DNA from: Aspidiotus rigidus
Taxonomy: Eukaryota; Arthropoda; Insecta; Hemiptera; Diaspididae
Length of the DNA: 64,000 nt
Direction of reading: 5' to 3'
NCBI GenBank assembly: GCA_035079385.1
Contig: JAVHKY010000059.1
Coordinates: 1,414,001 to 1,478,000, forward strand
Each line of letters begins with the position of its first letter. Position 1 is the stretch's first letter. A program made the position numbers and the translations under genes. Positions 11,881-22,140 of this stretch are shown here, piece after piece. Under the pieces are notes generated by a model, which searched no databases, had not been told where the DNA came from, and saw nothing but the letters and a program-made list of their open reading frames with translations.

Positions 11881-12585
11881 AAATTGCACGATAGCAATAG
11901 TTCTGGATTGCCGCGACTTGTGCCTGGGGTGGTGGTAGGAGTCATTTGGGATGATGGTGTCAGTATGCGTCGGCTTCCTGTAGATTTTGTATTCTATCCT
12001 ATTGTTCTCCATTGTGAGTGTAAGGTCCAAATAGTTGATGGTCTCATTGCCTTTTTCCACTGTGAATTTGATGCTCTCATTCATCGCGTTCATTTCTGAA
12101 AGGAATAGATCCACCCATCTATCAGTGCTTGACCACACAATTAGGATATCATCTACATATCTGGCCCAGTTTTTGATCGAGTTTCTGAACTTGCTGCCCT
12201 TCAATATCTTGTTTTCCATATCATTCATGAATATCTTCGCCAGTATTGGTGACAGCGGTGATCCCATCGCAAGTCCCCTTTCCTGACTGTAGAACCTGTT
12301 ATTTAAGCGGCAGTAATTCTGGCTCAAGATCTCCTCCACTACGTTCGCGTACTTCCACCCATTGGGGTTCCCATCGTATCTGTTGTTTTTGAGCAGAGTG
12401 AGAAGTTCCTCCTTCGGTATGGTACCAAACATATTAGTCACAGCAAAGGATATCAGCTTGTCGTTACTCCTGATTTCCAACTGGTCCAGTTGCTCTATCA
12501 GCTCTCCGTTGTTTCTGATACTTCGTATGGGTGCAAACTGGTAGTTTTCTTCAGGAATGTGGCTACAACCTTTGCTATTTTGTAG
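11880..12585 (-). pseudogene. PLE-A copy 1, reverse transcriptase core with altered motif A
   Basis: This part carries motif B (MGSPLSPILAKIFM) and motif C (RYVDDILIVW, catalytic Asp pair intact), followed by the thumb region. Motif A reads SFAVTNMFG. The codon at 12442-12444 is Ala where copy 2 has Asp, so the first catalytic aspartate is missing. This substitution should abolish polymerase activity independently of the frameshifts. The frame ends after a 1-base deletion near 11909-11925, a lesion that copy 2 also has. Confidence 0.85.
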
Positions 12586-13055
12586 CATGGTGATTGAATG
12601 CTGTTGACCAGGGGCCTCATCGGACGGTTCGCTTTGTGGAGGTTTACAAGCCCCTTGAGTTTTGGTACAACCGGGTTCATCTCAAGCGTCCTTCCATTAC
12701 CGGTTACATTGTTCCGTTTCAACACAGCTTTCAGGTCATCTTGGTATTTCCGTGTTGGGTCCCTTGCCAGCTCTTGGTATCCATTAACTGCGATGTACGA
12801 CTCCACTTTTCGGGTGTAGTCCTCCTTCTCTATTACCACTACCGTGCTGCCCTTATTCGCCTTTGTCAAAATCAGGTTGTTCTGTCGGATCTTCTTTTGT
12901 AGATTTATGACCTTCCTCTGCATTTCTTGCGTTCTGTCATAGGTTTGGCACATATCCTCTTTGATGTCCAACAGCACTTTCCCAATGTTAGTCCGGGCTT
13001 CTGGTCTCACGTCGTGTTCCATGGTTTGGATTACTTGTTCGCAGCTAATGGCCAT
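12540..13055 (-). pseudogene. PLE-A copy 1, N-terminal part of the reverse transcriptase ORF
   Basis: I take the ATG at 13053-13055 as the likely start because it lies just inside the inverted terminal segment; the longer open frame upstream is antisense terminal sequence. The product contains the PLE signature LILTKANKGSTVVVIEK (usually ADKG in this family), then YQDDLKAVLKRNN, and PKLKGLVNLHKANRPMRPLVNS, which corresponds to the conserved PKIHK-type motif before RT motif A. The frame is lost near 12540 by a small indel and continues in another frame at 12588. This protein would use a free 3' end, often at telomeres or nicks, to prime reverse transcription. That role is from the family and is not tested here. 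Confidence 0.8.
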
Positions 13056-13079
13056 GCTTTCAAGCCTACACTGGTTCAG

Positions 13080-13433
13080 CCTGATTGGACGAGAGAAGAA
13101 GAACGGAATCAAGCAATGAGACGGCAGGAATCCAGGTAGCCAATAGAAACGCAGCATTTAGAACAATAGATTGAACAAATCACAAAGCAGTATGTTTTAG
13201 CCAATAAGGACACAATATCATATTATTGTAAGAATAAGTTTCTAAGTAGTGAACCAATCACAACACAGCATTGTTATAGCCAATAAGACCACAGTGTTAT
13301 ACTATAAAAACTCATGGTTAAGGCCTTGTTCTCCAGTTGCGACACAACTGATGTTGGGATAACACCCGAAAGTACTCTTGTATAAGCAACTAATAAAGTA
13401 GATTTGTACAATTGAAAAACCCTTTTTCAATAT
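13080..13433 (+). repeat. PLE-A copy 1 terminal inverted segment, 5' end
   Basis: This is an inverted copy of the 3' end. It contains gccaataag and accaatcac words at intervals, then actataaaaactc, then the hairpin core at 13348-13371. Read on the plus strand, the promoter-like module faces away from the element. A copy of the 3' end placed backwards at the 5' end is a structure known for Penelope elements. Confidence 0.8.
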
Positions 13434-13554
13434 TAATTTATACCTCTAGTGATTTTCTCTGATTCTTTTCGAGTCATCAAAAAATGAGCTTTGAACTCTT
13501 CTGTTGAGGAAGATTTTCATCATCTGTGCGTATATCTGGGATACAATTTTCCGA

Positions 13555-14640
13555 TGAACCGTGAGTCAAATCGACCATGCAAGAATTTAATTCTTTCGAA
13601 GTCTTGGTCGAGCAATCGACCTCAAGTCGACGTTAATTCAACTTCGACTTATGTGCCATGTCGATTTCAAGTCGACTTCTTCAAATTTTTTATCGACCTG
13701 AAATCGACTGCTCTGTCAAGTCAATTCGTAGTTTCCTGAATGCACGGTGGTTGACTTAGAATCTATCTTAAATTGACACCAATCTAGAGTCGACTTCTAA
13801 AAATTTTTTATCGATGAGAAATCGACTGATTTGTGGGGTCGATTCCAAGTTGATTTATGGTTCTCCAAATCGACCTCAAATTAACACGATTCGAAGTCGA
13901 TTTATTCAAATTTTTTTGTCGACCCGAAATCTACTGCTCTTTTGCGATAATTTCAAATTGATTAGTAGTTCTCTGGTGTCGTACGATGCTGGTCGATTTT
14001 AAATCGACGTGCGTCGACATGAAATAGACGTACAGTCAGGGGGATATTCGTTAATCACGTAACGACGATTTAGCCTATTTTTGACCCCTCAAGTAAGATT
14101 CAACCTCCTCAAATTCTGCCAAAAAATTCAAAAGAAAGGAAAAAAAAAGTTTTTTCTGAATTTTAAAATTGGTAACGCGTATTTTTTTTCGCTGGCTCTA
14201 AGGATGAATTTTGCTAATTTTGACTCGCGAAATAACTTGAAAAAACTTACTTAAGAATGGTTTTCTACGCCCTCCCCCCAAGTAAGGTCATGTAGAGATT
14301 TTTTAACCCACCCGCCTGAGGCCCTTACGTAATTAATGCCTGGCCCCTCAGCCCTTGAAGCGCTCTGTTTGTTTAGTAACTTTGCTACTCGCAGACAGAA
14401 TGAGTTGTTTTTAATTATATACCGACTACCATCAATACCTCGATTTCGACTCCAAATCAACTCCCTCGCTATTTCGACCAAGAGTCTACCAAAAACCGAC
14501 GTCAATTTCCAGTCGGCATCAATCTAAAATAACGGCGCAGTCGACTTAATTTCGACGTTGACAATGAGTCGAGAGATCGATTTTGAATCGATTTTCACTC
14601 ATTTTGGTTCGATTTGCGATCGACATTGAGCGGTTGGAGT
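13555..14640. repeat. TCGA-rich repeat family, longest copy
   Basis: About twenty TCGA tetramers occur between 13570 and 14020, built into words such as gtcgatttcaagtcgac and tcgacctgaaatcgac. Chance would give about two. From 14353 to 14403 there is a 51-bp block, including gtaactttgctac and cgcagacagaatgag, that recurs at 24072-24122 with five mismatches. Related copies lie at 23520-24170, 25560-26000, 27820-28030 and 29160-29350. No coding capacity is evident. Confidence 0.7.
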
Positions 14641-16860
14641 CCATATAGTTCATCGGTACCAACCTTACTTACTGCGATACGTTCAGTGAGACGAAGATGG
14701 TTTCTATTTCGTTCAGAACAATACCACCCTGAAATTAAGTCGGGTTACTGCTTTTCTGGAGGGAATTTGCTAATGAGAAATTCAGACGCTGAACCTCCGA
14801 TCTCTTTCAAAACCATAATTTAAGGTTCATATATATTCAGATCGAAATGACAAAACTAGATCAGTACATCCCCCTTCCGACAGCTATGGTCTTCTACGAC
14901 AGACTAAGAGTCAGGGCCTCTCTCTCAGAACCCCAATTTGCTATTTTTAAAATAATTTACGTCATCGATGAGTCCGCGAAATCTTCAACGAGAAACTATC
15001 AACATTTTAATCTTTGATCCTCTTCCTCCTCAGGTGAGTTGTAGGACCTCACATGGTGCACCTAATAAAGAGTCTTCAAAGCGATTGATATTACTGTACA
15101 CATATTATGGGCACTTCAGATAATGTAAGTTCCTCTGGTCCGCGTTAATAGCCTCTGTATTTTTATTCAAGATCACATCAACATGTATCCATGATTCGAC
15201 ACAAATCAAACAAACATCATTTTGACATTCGATAGCTTGAGATGTTCCACGCGAGGTATAAATATCGTTCGAATTTTCTTGCCCGTACAGTTCGCGAATT
15301 TGGAGGTCGTGGTGATGAATGTCTTTCGCCTCACACTTATGAAAAGAAAATTCATACCAAATCACGTGAATTTACCTTGACTGCATTACAATGTTGTTTC
15401 AGAATGAACAAAAGTGACTTGTATTTTTTCTTTACTCTTTGTGGGCAGCCAATAAAGTTGAGCGAAGTACTATTTTTCAGCGTGTCAAATTCTCCACATG
15501 GAAAACTGAAATGAAGGGCGGACTTGTTTGTCATTATTGCCGCCGCCGATTAAATAAAATTAGAGAATGATTTTATGGAGTGGACTGTACAAGAGAAACA
15601 AGAAGGGGGGAAAGAGGACGCGATAGAAATGAGTAAAATATGTCTTTAAAAAAGAAAATAATAATGTCGAATGTTAGACTAATATTGTAAATCGTACGAA
15701 GCGAACTAAATAATTTTACACATTTGTACATTTCCTGTCGCGTCACAAGCTGTACGCGTCTTTTCTTTCGTGAAAATGAATTTCATAGGAGGCGACGAAA
15801 GGCTGCGAAGAAGAAAAAAAAAATGCGTTATTAGAATGGGTACGTGTCACCGAGAAGAGAAGATTATTTATTTGCTCGGGTATCTGCACAGTTCTACAAT
15901 ACGATTCTAATGTGACGATGAGACGCCAGCACGGATATTAAGAGAAGTGCGAGAAATATTGGACAAATGAAACGCGCGATTTAATCGAGATCTGCCGTCC
16001 AGAAGTACTTTCTTTATATTATTAGCACCAGACTCTTTCTCCGGAGAGGAAAAATGTTTTCCACATTTCCGCAAGAATTACAAAACCTCTTTTGATCGGT
16101 TACCCCTTTTGACAGTTTATAGGTGCTTGAAAAAACTAAAACCTTCCAAACTTCAGCTGGCTGCTGGGGACTTCGAAGGTCGAAAAAAGTGGGTAAAAGA
16201 GCATATAAAATATACAATCAAGGTTTCAACAAAATTCAAAATGAAACTTGAATACAAAGATATCGAAAATGGTGCACCAACTTGATCCACCTCTGTTCTT
16301 ACGCGAGTAGTCGCTTTTTTGTTGTCTGGTCAAAGATAGTCCAGTTCAGGGCTGCAAAAAATCAAGTTTTTTTTTTAAAAAAAAAGCACGTGTTTTCTTC
16401 AAGTTTAAAACTTTTTTTTGTTTAAAACAATGTTGGAAATTGATATTTGTTCTTCAGAGTTTAAAACGGCATATCTATACAATACGGTGTATTGTTGTTT
16501 TAAACATAATGACCTAGCGCTCACTGCGGGGTTTCTCCAGGTTTTTCCCCAGACACTCACACTTTCTTGTGCGTGAGTCAGCGTGCCTTAAAATTCATGA
16601 CGTGCCGTCCATGTTTAAAACGTTTTTTTCTCAAATTCCAATGTTCAAAACAATTTCGTTCAAAACATCGCAACCCTGGTCAAGTTTGAAATTATTTTCT
16701 GATATTTGCAAATTAGGCTAGTCATAAGCTAGGAGCGCTGCAATCGACAAAATTTAAAGTAGGATCAGAACGATTTAAAAGAAAAAAAAAAGAAAAAGAA
16801 CATTTAAAAAATGAATGAAAATGAATAGAAAAAGCAGTTTATATGAGGCCTTTGAGCGGA
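14641..16860. other. No gene seen
   Basis: AT-rich sequence with A/T homopolymers. Positions 16340-16680 repeat the word gtttaaaac in both orientations (ttcaaaacaatttc, gtttaaaacg), which is low-complexity in character. No exon, RNA gene or bounded element was recognised. Confidence 0.4.
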
Positions 16861-16889
16861 GGTTACTTTGCCCAATCTCAGTAGAGATA

Positions 16890-18394
16890 TTCACAGAATT
16901 CTAAATATTATACAGGGAGGGACTGGGGTAGTGAAGATAAGGATAAATGAGGAAATATGACGAGAAAATCTCGTGGTCCGAGAACACGCGAAGGAATAGA
17001 GAACAAGAAAGATTGATTGATAGGTCAGTAGGGAAGCAAACGGACGTTGGATGTTTGAGGAAGTAGGAATTGAGTGAAGACTGTCTTGCAGCAAAAAAAG
17101 TTGAGAGCATTGTAGAGGAACCGCCAAGTTATGATCTTCGGGGTGAAGGAGGCAGAAAGGGGAGATGTCTTCAATAAATCTACTTAAGTTTGTGGTTGAA
17201 GCGAAGTTTACAGATTGTTACAAGGAAATTTCTATTTATATTACTGATGAATTTACACAACGTGTACCATGGGTGTGGGTTATGATTTCTTCTAGGAGGT
17301 AATATTGCGAGGTGTGCCTGACATTTTGTACATAGAGTAGATTCCATCTTGCTCAATAATCTTCTCGGGCAACACAAATTCTGACTGACGGGAGGAAACT
17401 TCTGGGAAGATTGTGAGAGAGAGCCAGCTTTGGCTACCTCATCGGTTACCTTAAATACCCCTAGGGCTCGGAATCTACATATTATGAGGATCTTTCGAAC
17501 TTGTAGACCAGGCCAGCACGTTTGACCATGAGAGTTTTCAAGGGCCTGAAGAGCTGGTTTCTCGACCAGAACGTGAGCCAGCACGATACTGGTAGCAAAC
17601 GTTCTCGAAGATTATGGATGTAAAAGGTTAGTGGCTTGGTATCATGACTGTATAGGAGTTCTGTGATGGAAAAGAGACCAGAAAGAGAGTCTGATTCCAT
17701 GAGTTACCTGCCGTTGAGTTTAACTGGATTAGTTAAATTAGTAGACGATATAAATGGCCGCAACCTCGGAATCGAAGGACGAGCAGCCTGGACGGATCTG
17801 AAATGTTTTAGGAAATTGGAATGAGTGCCACAGAAGACCGCGCCACAAGAGGATAACATTTTGGAACCGTTTGTAAAGATTAAGTGATGGTCACGAAACT
17901 GTGATAGAGTAAGTTCTGAAAATTGTTGGGGTATATCAACATTGTGATCGATACTAAAAATAGTGGTGTTGGACCAGTGATGAAAAATTTCAAAAAAAGA
18001 TGTGTTGGTAGGAATAGCATTGGATGTAAGTGACGATAAAAGCTTGAAAAAATTGCTATCAGAGGTTTCTTTTTGGGGATAAAGCGCCATGACTAGGATA
18101 TGTTGGAGAATAAATTGATTGGTGTGCTGTTAGACCGAGGAGCAATACGTGTGCAGAATTTTCAAGTGAGGTAAGTTCTTCCAAGTTTGAGTGTGAAGTA
18201 TTTTTACCTCAGCTTCCATTAGCGGCGATTGATGTAGTCTTAATGGTTCCCAGAATATGGCGAAGCTCTTGGTGCGGAGGTGGACCCATTCGAATGTTAA
18301 TTGAACAATCCCAAAATAACTCGAGAATGAAGCCATTTAGTGGAAATATCAAGAGAACGAAGTTTTTAGAGGGTAAAATTGCCTACAAGGAAAC
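16890..18394 (-). pseudogene. Jockey-like non-LTR retrotransposon fragment with RNase H
   Basis: Reading the minus strand from 18336 downwards there is the end of an RT region (PLMEAEVKILH, then LKILH). An RNase H domain follows in 18090-17704 with FTNGSKMLSSCGAVFCG, the TDGSK...GAG motif in which the usual Asp is Asn. SDSLSGLFSI (usual DSLSAL) starts near 17698, and a VTDEVAKAG stretch (usual ADELAK) lies near 17440. Several frameshifts and stops separate these pieces. Positions 17180-16890 look like the 3' remnant. The right end is cut by the PLE-A copy 2 insertion at 18395. The clade call is from motif order only. Confidence 0.7.
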
Positions 18395-18406
18395 TTCTCA
18401 TGAAAA
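18395..18406 (+). repeat. Target-site duplication of PLE-A copy 2, left
   Basis: The 12-mer ttctcatgaaaa is repeated exactly at 20368-20379. The last few bases overlap in sequence with the start of the element (tgaaaaaggg), so the true duplication could be slightly shorter. Confidence 0.8.
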
Positions 18407-18493
18407 AGGGTTTTTCAATTGTACAAATCTACTTTATTAGTTGCTTATTCAAGAGTACTTTCGGGTGTTATCCCATCATCAGTTGTGTCGCAA

Positions 18494-19410
18494 CGGAAAT
18501 ACCAAGATGACCTGAAAGCTGTGTTGAAACGGAACAATGTACCCAGCAATGGAAGGACACTTGAGATGAACCCGGTTGCACTAAAACTCAAGGGGCTTGT
18601 AAAACTCCACAAAGCGAACCGTCCGATGAGACCCCTGATCAACAGCATTCAATCACCATGCTACAAGATAGCAAAGATCGTAGCCACCTTCCTGAAAGAA
18701 AACTACCAGTTTGCACCCAGACGAAGTATCAGAAACAACGGAGAGCTGATTGAGCAACTGGACAAGTTGGAAATCAGGAGTAACGACAAGCTGATATCCT
18801 TTGATGTGACTAATATGTTTGGTTCCATACCGAAGGAGGAACTTCTCACCCTGCTCAAAAGCAACCGATACCATGGGAACCCCGATGGGTCGAAGTACGC
18901 CAACGTAGTGGAGGAGATCTTGAGCCAGAATTACTGCCGCTTCAATAACAGGTTCTACAGTCAGGAAAGGGGACTTGCGATGGGATCACCGCTGTCACCA
19001 ATACTGGCGGAGATATTCATGAATTATAAGGAAAACAAGATATTGAAGGGCAGCAAGTTCAGAAACTCGATCAAACACTGGGCCAGATATGTAGATGATA
19101 TCCTAATTGTGTGGTAAGGCACTGAAAGACAGGTGGATCTATGCCTATCAGAAATGAACGCGATGAATGAGAGCATCAAATTCACAGCGGAAAAGGGCAA
19201 TGAGACCATCAACTATTTGGACCTTACACTCACAATGGAGAACAATAGGATAGAATACAAAATCTACAGGAAGCCGACGCATACTGACACCATCATCCCA
19301 AATGACTCCTACCACCACCCCAGGCACAAGTCGCGGCAATCCAGAACTATTGCTATCGTGCAATTTCTATCCTCAAGAACAACGAAGAGAAGAGGAAAGA
19401 GATCGAGATA
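18494..19410 (+). pseudogene. PLE-A copy 2, reverse transcriptase
   Basis: The frame from 18494 carries LKLKGLVKLHKANRPMRPL and ENYQFAPRRSIRNNGELIEQL. Motif A is SFDVTNMFGSIP (Asp codon 18803-18805 intact). Motif B is MGSPLSPILAEIFM and motif C is RYVDDILIVW. A TAA stop directly follows motif C at 19115-19117, where copy 1 has a serine codon; the frame then continues (DLCLSEMNAMNES) to the shared 1-base deletion at 19321-19340. The polymerase residues are all present, but the protein is interrupted and lacks its N-terminus. Confidence 0.88.
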
Positions 19411-20008
19411 GTAAAGCAGATCGCAGAAGCCAATGGCTACCCCAGATGTGTGATGGAGGGAGTCTTTGGGAAAATGGAAACAAAGAAAGGAACCCATGAT
19501 AGCATACTGAGAAAGTACTCCGTATCGATACCATATATAGGAAAGGGCACAAACAAGGTGATAAAGGCGTTCAATGGCTACGATGTGAATGTGGGCATCC
19601 AGAATAACCAATCTATGGTGAAGAGAATCAGCAATGACCAGACGGAACAAAAGGACAAGGAAAGCTTGAGTGGAGTGTACAAGCTCATTTGTGAACAGTG
19701 CGAGGGGATCTATATCGGTGAGACTGGGAGAAAGTAGGAGAAAGGAGCACAAAACGTCGAGGGAGAAAGAAGATGGCAAGTCACTGTTTGGGAAATACTG
19801 TAACGAGGAAAACCACGATGGAGAGGGAATATTTGAAGTCATACACGTAGAGAATCGCACAAAGAGAAGAAAACTCTGGGAACAAATGGAGATTGCAAAA
19901 ACCAAGAGGAAGAAAGCCTGCCTCTTGAACAATGTAATCACATTTGACAGTGAAAAATTATTCGGCCTGGTGATTGGACGAGAGAAGAAGAACGGAATCA
20001 ACCAATGA
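19411..20008 (+). pseudogene. PLE-A copy 2, GIY-YIG endonuclease region
   Basis: The frame from 19450 reads MEGVFGKM and later SGVYKL...EQCEGIYIGETGRK, with a stop at 19735-19737. The remaining domain (KEHK, KSLFGKYC, NEENHD, then a basic C-terminus) is in the frame of 19670-20008. The stop and frameshift match copy 1 exactly. The domain would nick target DNA in an active element. Confidence 0.87.
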
Positions 20009-20200
20009 GACGGCAAGAATCCAGTTAGCCAATAGAAACGCAGCATTCAGGATAATAGATTGAACCAATCACAAAGCAGTATGTTTTAGCCAATAAGAAC
20101 ACAATGTCATATTATTGGAAGAATAAGTTTCTAAGAAGTGAACAAATCACAACACAGCATTGTTATAGCCAATAAGATCACGTTGTTATACTATAAAAAC
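20000..20200 (+). promoter_or_regulatory. PLE-A 3' promoter-like module: spaced CCAAT boxes and TATA
   Basis: CCAAT occurs at 20002, 20029, 20065, 20090 and 20169, with an inverted copy (attgg) at 20113. TATAAAA at 20192 lies 23 bp after the last CCAAT. Diverged copy 3 keeps CCAAT at 57797, 57824, 57855 and 57881 and TATAAAA at 57904, again 23 bp after the last CCAAT. The module reads outward from the 3' end. In tandem PLE copies such a region would drive the next copy. Promoter activity is inferred. Confidence 0.6.
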
Positions 20201-20236
20201 TCATGGTTAAGGCCCTGTTCTCCAGTTGCGACACAA

Positions 20237-20260
20237 CTGACGATGGGATAACACCCGAAA
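20237..20260 (+). ncRNA. Hammerhead-like hairpin core at PLE-A copy 2 3' end
   Basis: The sequence reads CTGACGA, then T, GGG, a six-base loop, CCC, then GAAA. This resembles the CUGANGA-stem II-GAAA core of hammerhead ribozymes, which are known in Penelope-like elements. An extra T sits beside the CTGACGA box, and I found no convincing stem I or stem III partners. It may be a decayed ribozyme or just a conserved hairpin. Equivalent sites are 10987-11010 (minus), 13348-13371, 18459-18482 (minus), 55701-55725 and 57938-57962. Confidence 0.4.
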
Positions 20261-20367
20261 GTACTCTTGAATAAGCAACTAATAAAGTAGATTTGTACAA
20301 TTGAAAAACCCTTTTTCAATACTAGTGCTCTACTTACACCTCACTCACTCATTATGAGTTCCGATAA

Positions 20368-20379
20368 TTCTCATGAAAA
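20368..20379 (+). repeat. Target-site duplication of PLE-A copy 2, right
   Basis: Exact second copy of the 12-mer at 18395-18406. It defines the 3' end of the element at the ccgataa word. Confidence 0.8.
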
Positions 20380-22140
20380 TAATGATTTAATCGATTAAAA
20401 TAGAAACTTCCGACTACCATTTGCACCATCCAAGGATTATCCTCGTTTCGTTGCGCGCGATACTAGCGCTGACTGATCCAATTAAATTTTTGACTCTCGT
20501 GGTGTAATGAAGAAGGGTCAGACTAGAAAATGACCATTGGGACAAGGTTTGCAGGAGTACTTGAAGCGAATCTATCTGAATCAATCGAAGAAAAAGTTTC
20601 TTTTACGTCAACTGCTTTCTTTCAATCATACTTTCTTCTCTACTTCATTTTCTTCGTCTCTCAGAATTGATTTTAATCTTTGTAAAACTAATTTCCAACA
20701 CCACTTGTACCAAAGAGGCCACTAAGGATACGTCTGACTATAGTTATGGTAGCTCTCAACAATGACGCTTAAGGTGGGCTACGTACGAATACGAGACGAC
20801 AGCAATTCGTAAGTCGCAGTTAAATCAGTTTCCAAAAACACAACTCTCCATAATAATGAAGCAAATACAGTCGGGTCTACCTACAGGAAAAATGTACTCG
20901 AATATTAATATTTACGACATTCATTAGGTACAGCAATGGCTTGTAATTCAAGGTAACAATTGCTCGCACAAACCAAATCAATTTTCTGTTGACACCTACA
21001 ATTTGTGCGTAATAGAGGCACTCGTGACATATTTATTTTCGATCAACTCGAATAAACATAGAAAAAATACGTGTATTTTTGTCGTCATTTCCCGTAGAAA
21101 TTGTCCAAAAAATATTTTGGACAATCTTATCGTTAGATTATTGACACACTCGTTATACACATGGATCTACCAACGCTGATGATTCTTACAACCTTGACCA
21201 AAATTATGTAGTTTTACAAATACGGTGCATAAAAATAATAAAATAGATTCCTACGATACATCGTATTCTCTATACTTTTACTAATTACAACCAAATTATT
21301 ATTATCACGCAAAAAATGATCAACTCACCCTGCGGGATACGCGATAATTCCAGTCTTGCTATCACAGTCTAGGGCAGAGTTACTAGTAACAGTCAAACCG
21401 AGCACATGCTCTAGTTTTACCTATATGTCAACAAAATAAAAACAGACATACAAATTATTACATAATTAATACTACGATACACTTATATCACCTAAAAATG
21501 ATGCTTCGGTCAATAAAGATTCAAAAAACTCGTTTGATAGAGCACTACCAAAATCATTAATTAGTGTTTAAATACACCGCCAAGGATGTCAGAATACACG
21601 TAAAATGCATTATTTTTGTAGGAGTTCAGAGAAGTACGTTCATATGCGAATCTCAACTCACGCCTATCATTGCCGAAACAAGGGATAATTCATTACATAA
21701 CGAATAAAATATTACTCGAAATTGGTATACAAACAGTCTGAACTTGAAACTGGAGTATTTATTTCAAGTAGTGGGTTGGTATAACGACTGAGTGACCTAC
21801 AGTTTGCTCAGCATACAGACGCTATCGTCGGAAAGATTGGGCGTCATCAGTAACACGTGGTTTCATCGAGAGTCTTATAACTTCCAAGTTCTTGTAGAAT
21901 CATGAAGGTAAATCGCAATCGCAAGTGCAAAAGCGAAACCAATTTAATAGATGATTCATCTAGAATCTTTAGACGAGTAAAAAAAAAGAAAAAAGTTAAG
22001 GTTTTAACGATATTGAGGCTAGATCCTTTCAATAAATAATCATTTTGTGAAAATTATTTCAGAGTGTCACTTCATACAAGTGCACTCGACGAGTCTTGTA
22101 CTCCTTATCCTTCCTTGTATTCGCTTTCATTTTTAGTGGA
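20380..22140. other. No gene seen
   Basis: AT-rich sequence with several short inverted words, for example around aaattgtccaaaaaatattttggacaat at 21098. No exon or element boundary could be supported, and the Jockey-like fragment cut by copy 2 does not clearly resume here. Confidence 0.4.

Larger units (their letters stand above)
10881..13433 (-). mobile_element. PLE-A copy 1, Penelope-like retroelement
   Basis: The element reads on the minus strand. It encodes a PLE reverse transcriptase followed by a GIY-YIG endonuclease. It is bounded by long inverted terminal segments, 10925-11285 and 13080-13433. An 8-bp direct repeat (taatttat) lies at 10873-10880 and 13434-13441; in such AT-rich DNA this is only suggestive. 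The 3' end includes a roughly 48-bp tail, beyond the inverted segment, that is also present at the 3' end of copy 2 and so belongs to the element. The coding region is broken by at least three frameshifts and a motif A substitution. Confidence 0.9.
18407..20367 (+). mobile_element. PLE-A copy 2, 5'-truncated Penelope-like retroelement
   Basis: The copy is bounded by an exact 12-bp duplication. It starts with about 87 bp that are the reverse complement of its own 3' end, then enters the ORF in mid-domain at 18494 (RKYQDDLKAVLKRNN). It continues through RT and GIY-YIG to a 3' region ending in the same roughly 48-bp tail as copy 1. The join at gtcgcaac/ggaaatac falls where both sources carry ggaaa, consistent with template switching during reverse transcription. 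Confidence 0.92.

Noticed and set aside
11231..11938. Long plus-strand open frame of 235 codons (and the matching 19309-20046 minus frame)
   Set aside because: These are antisense shadows of the PLE-A endonuclease and RT; the sense strand carries the GIY-YIG motifs.
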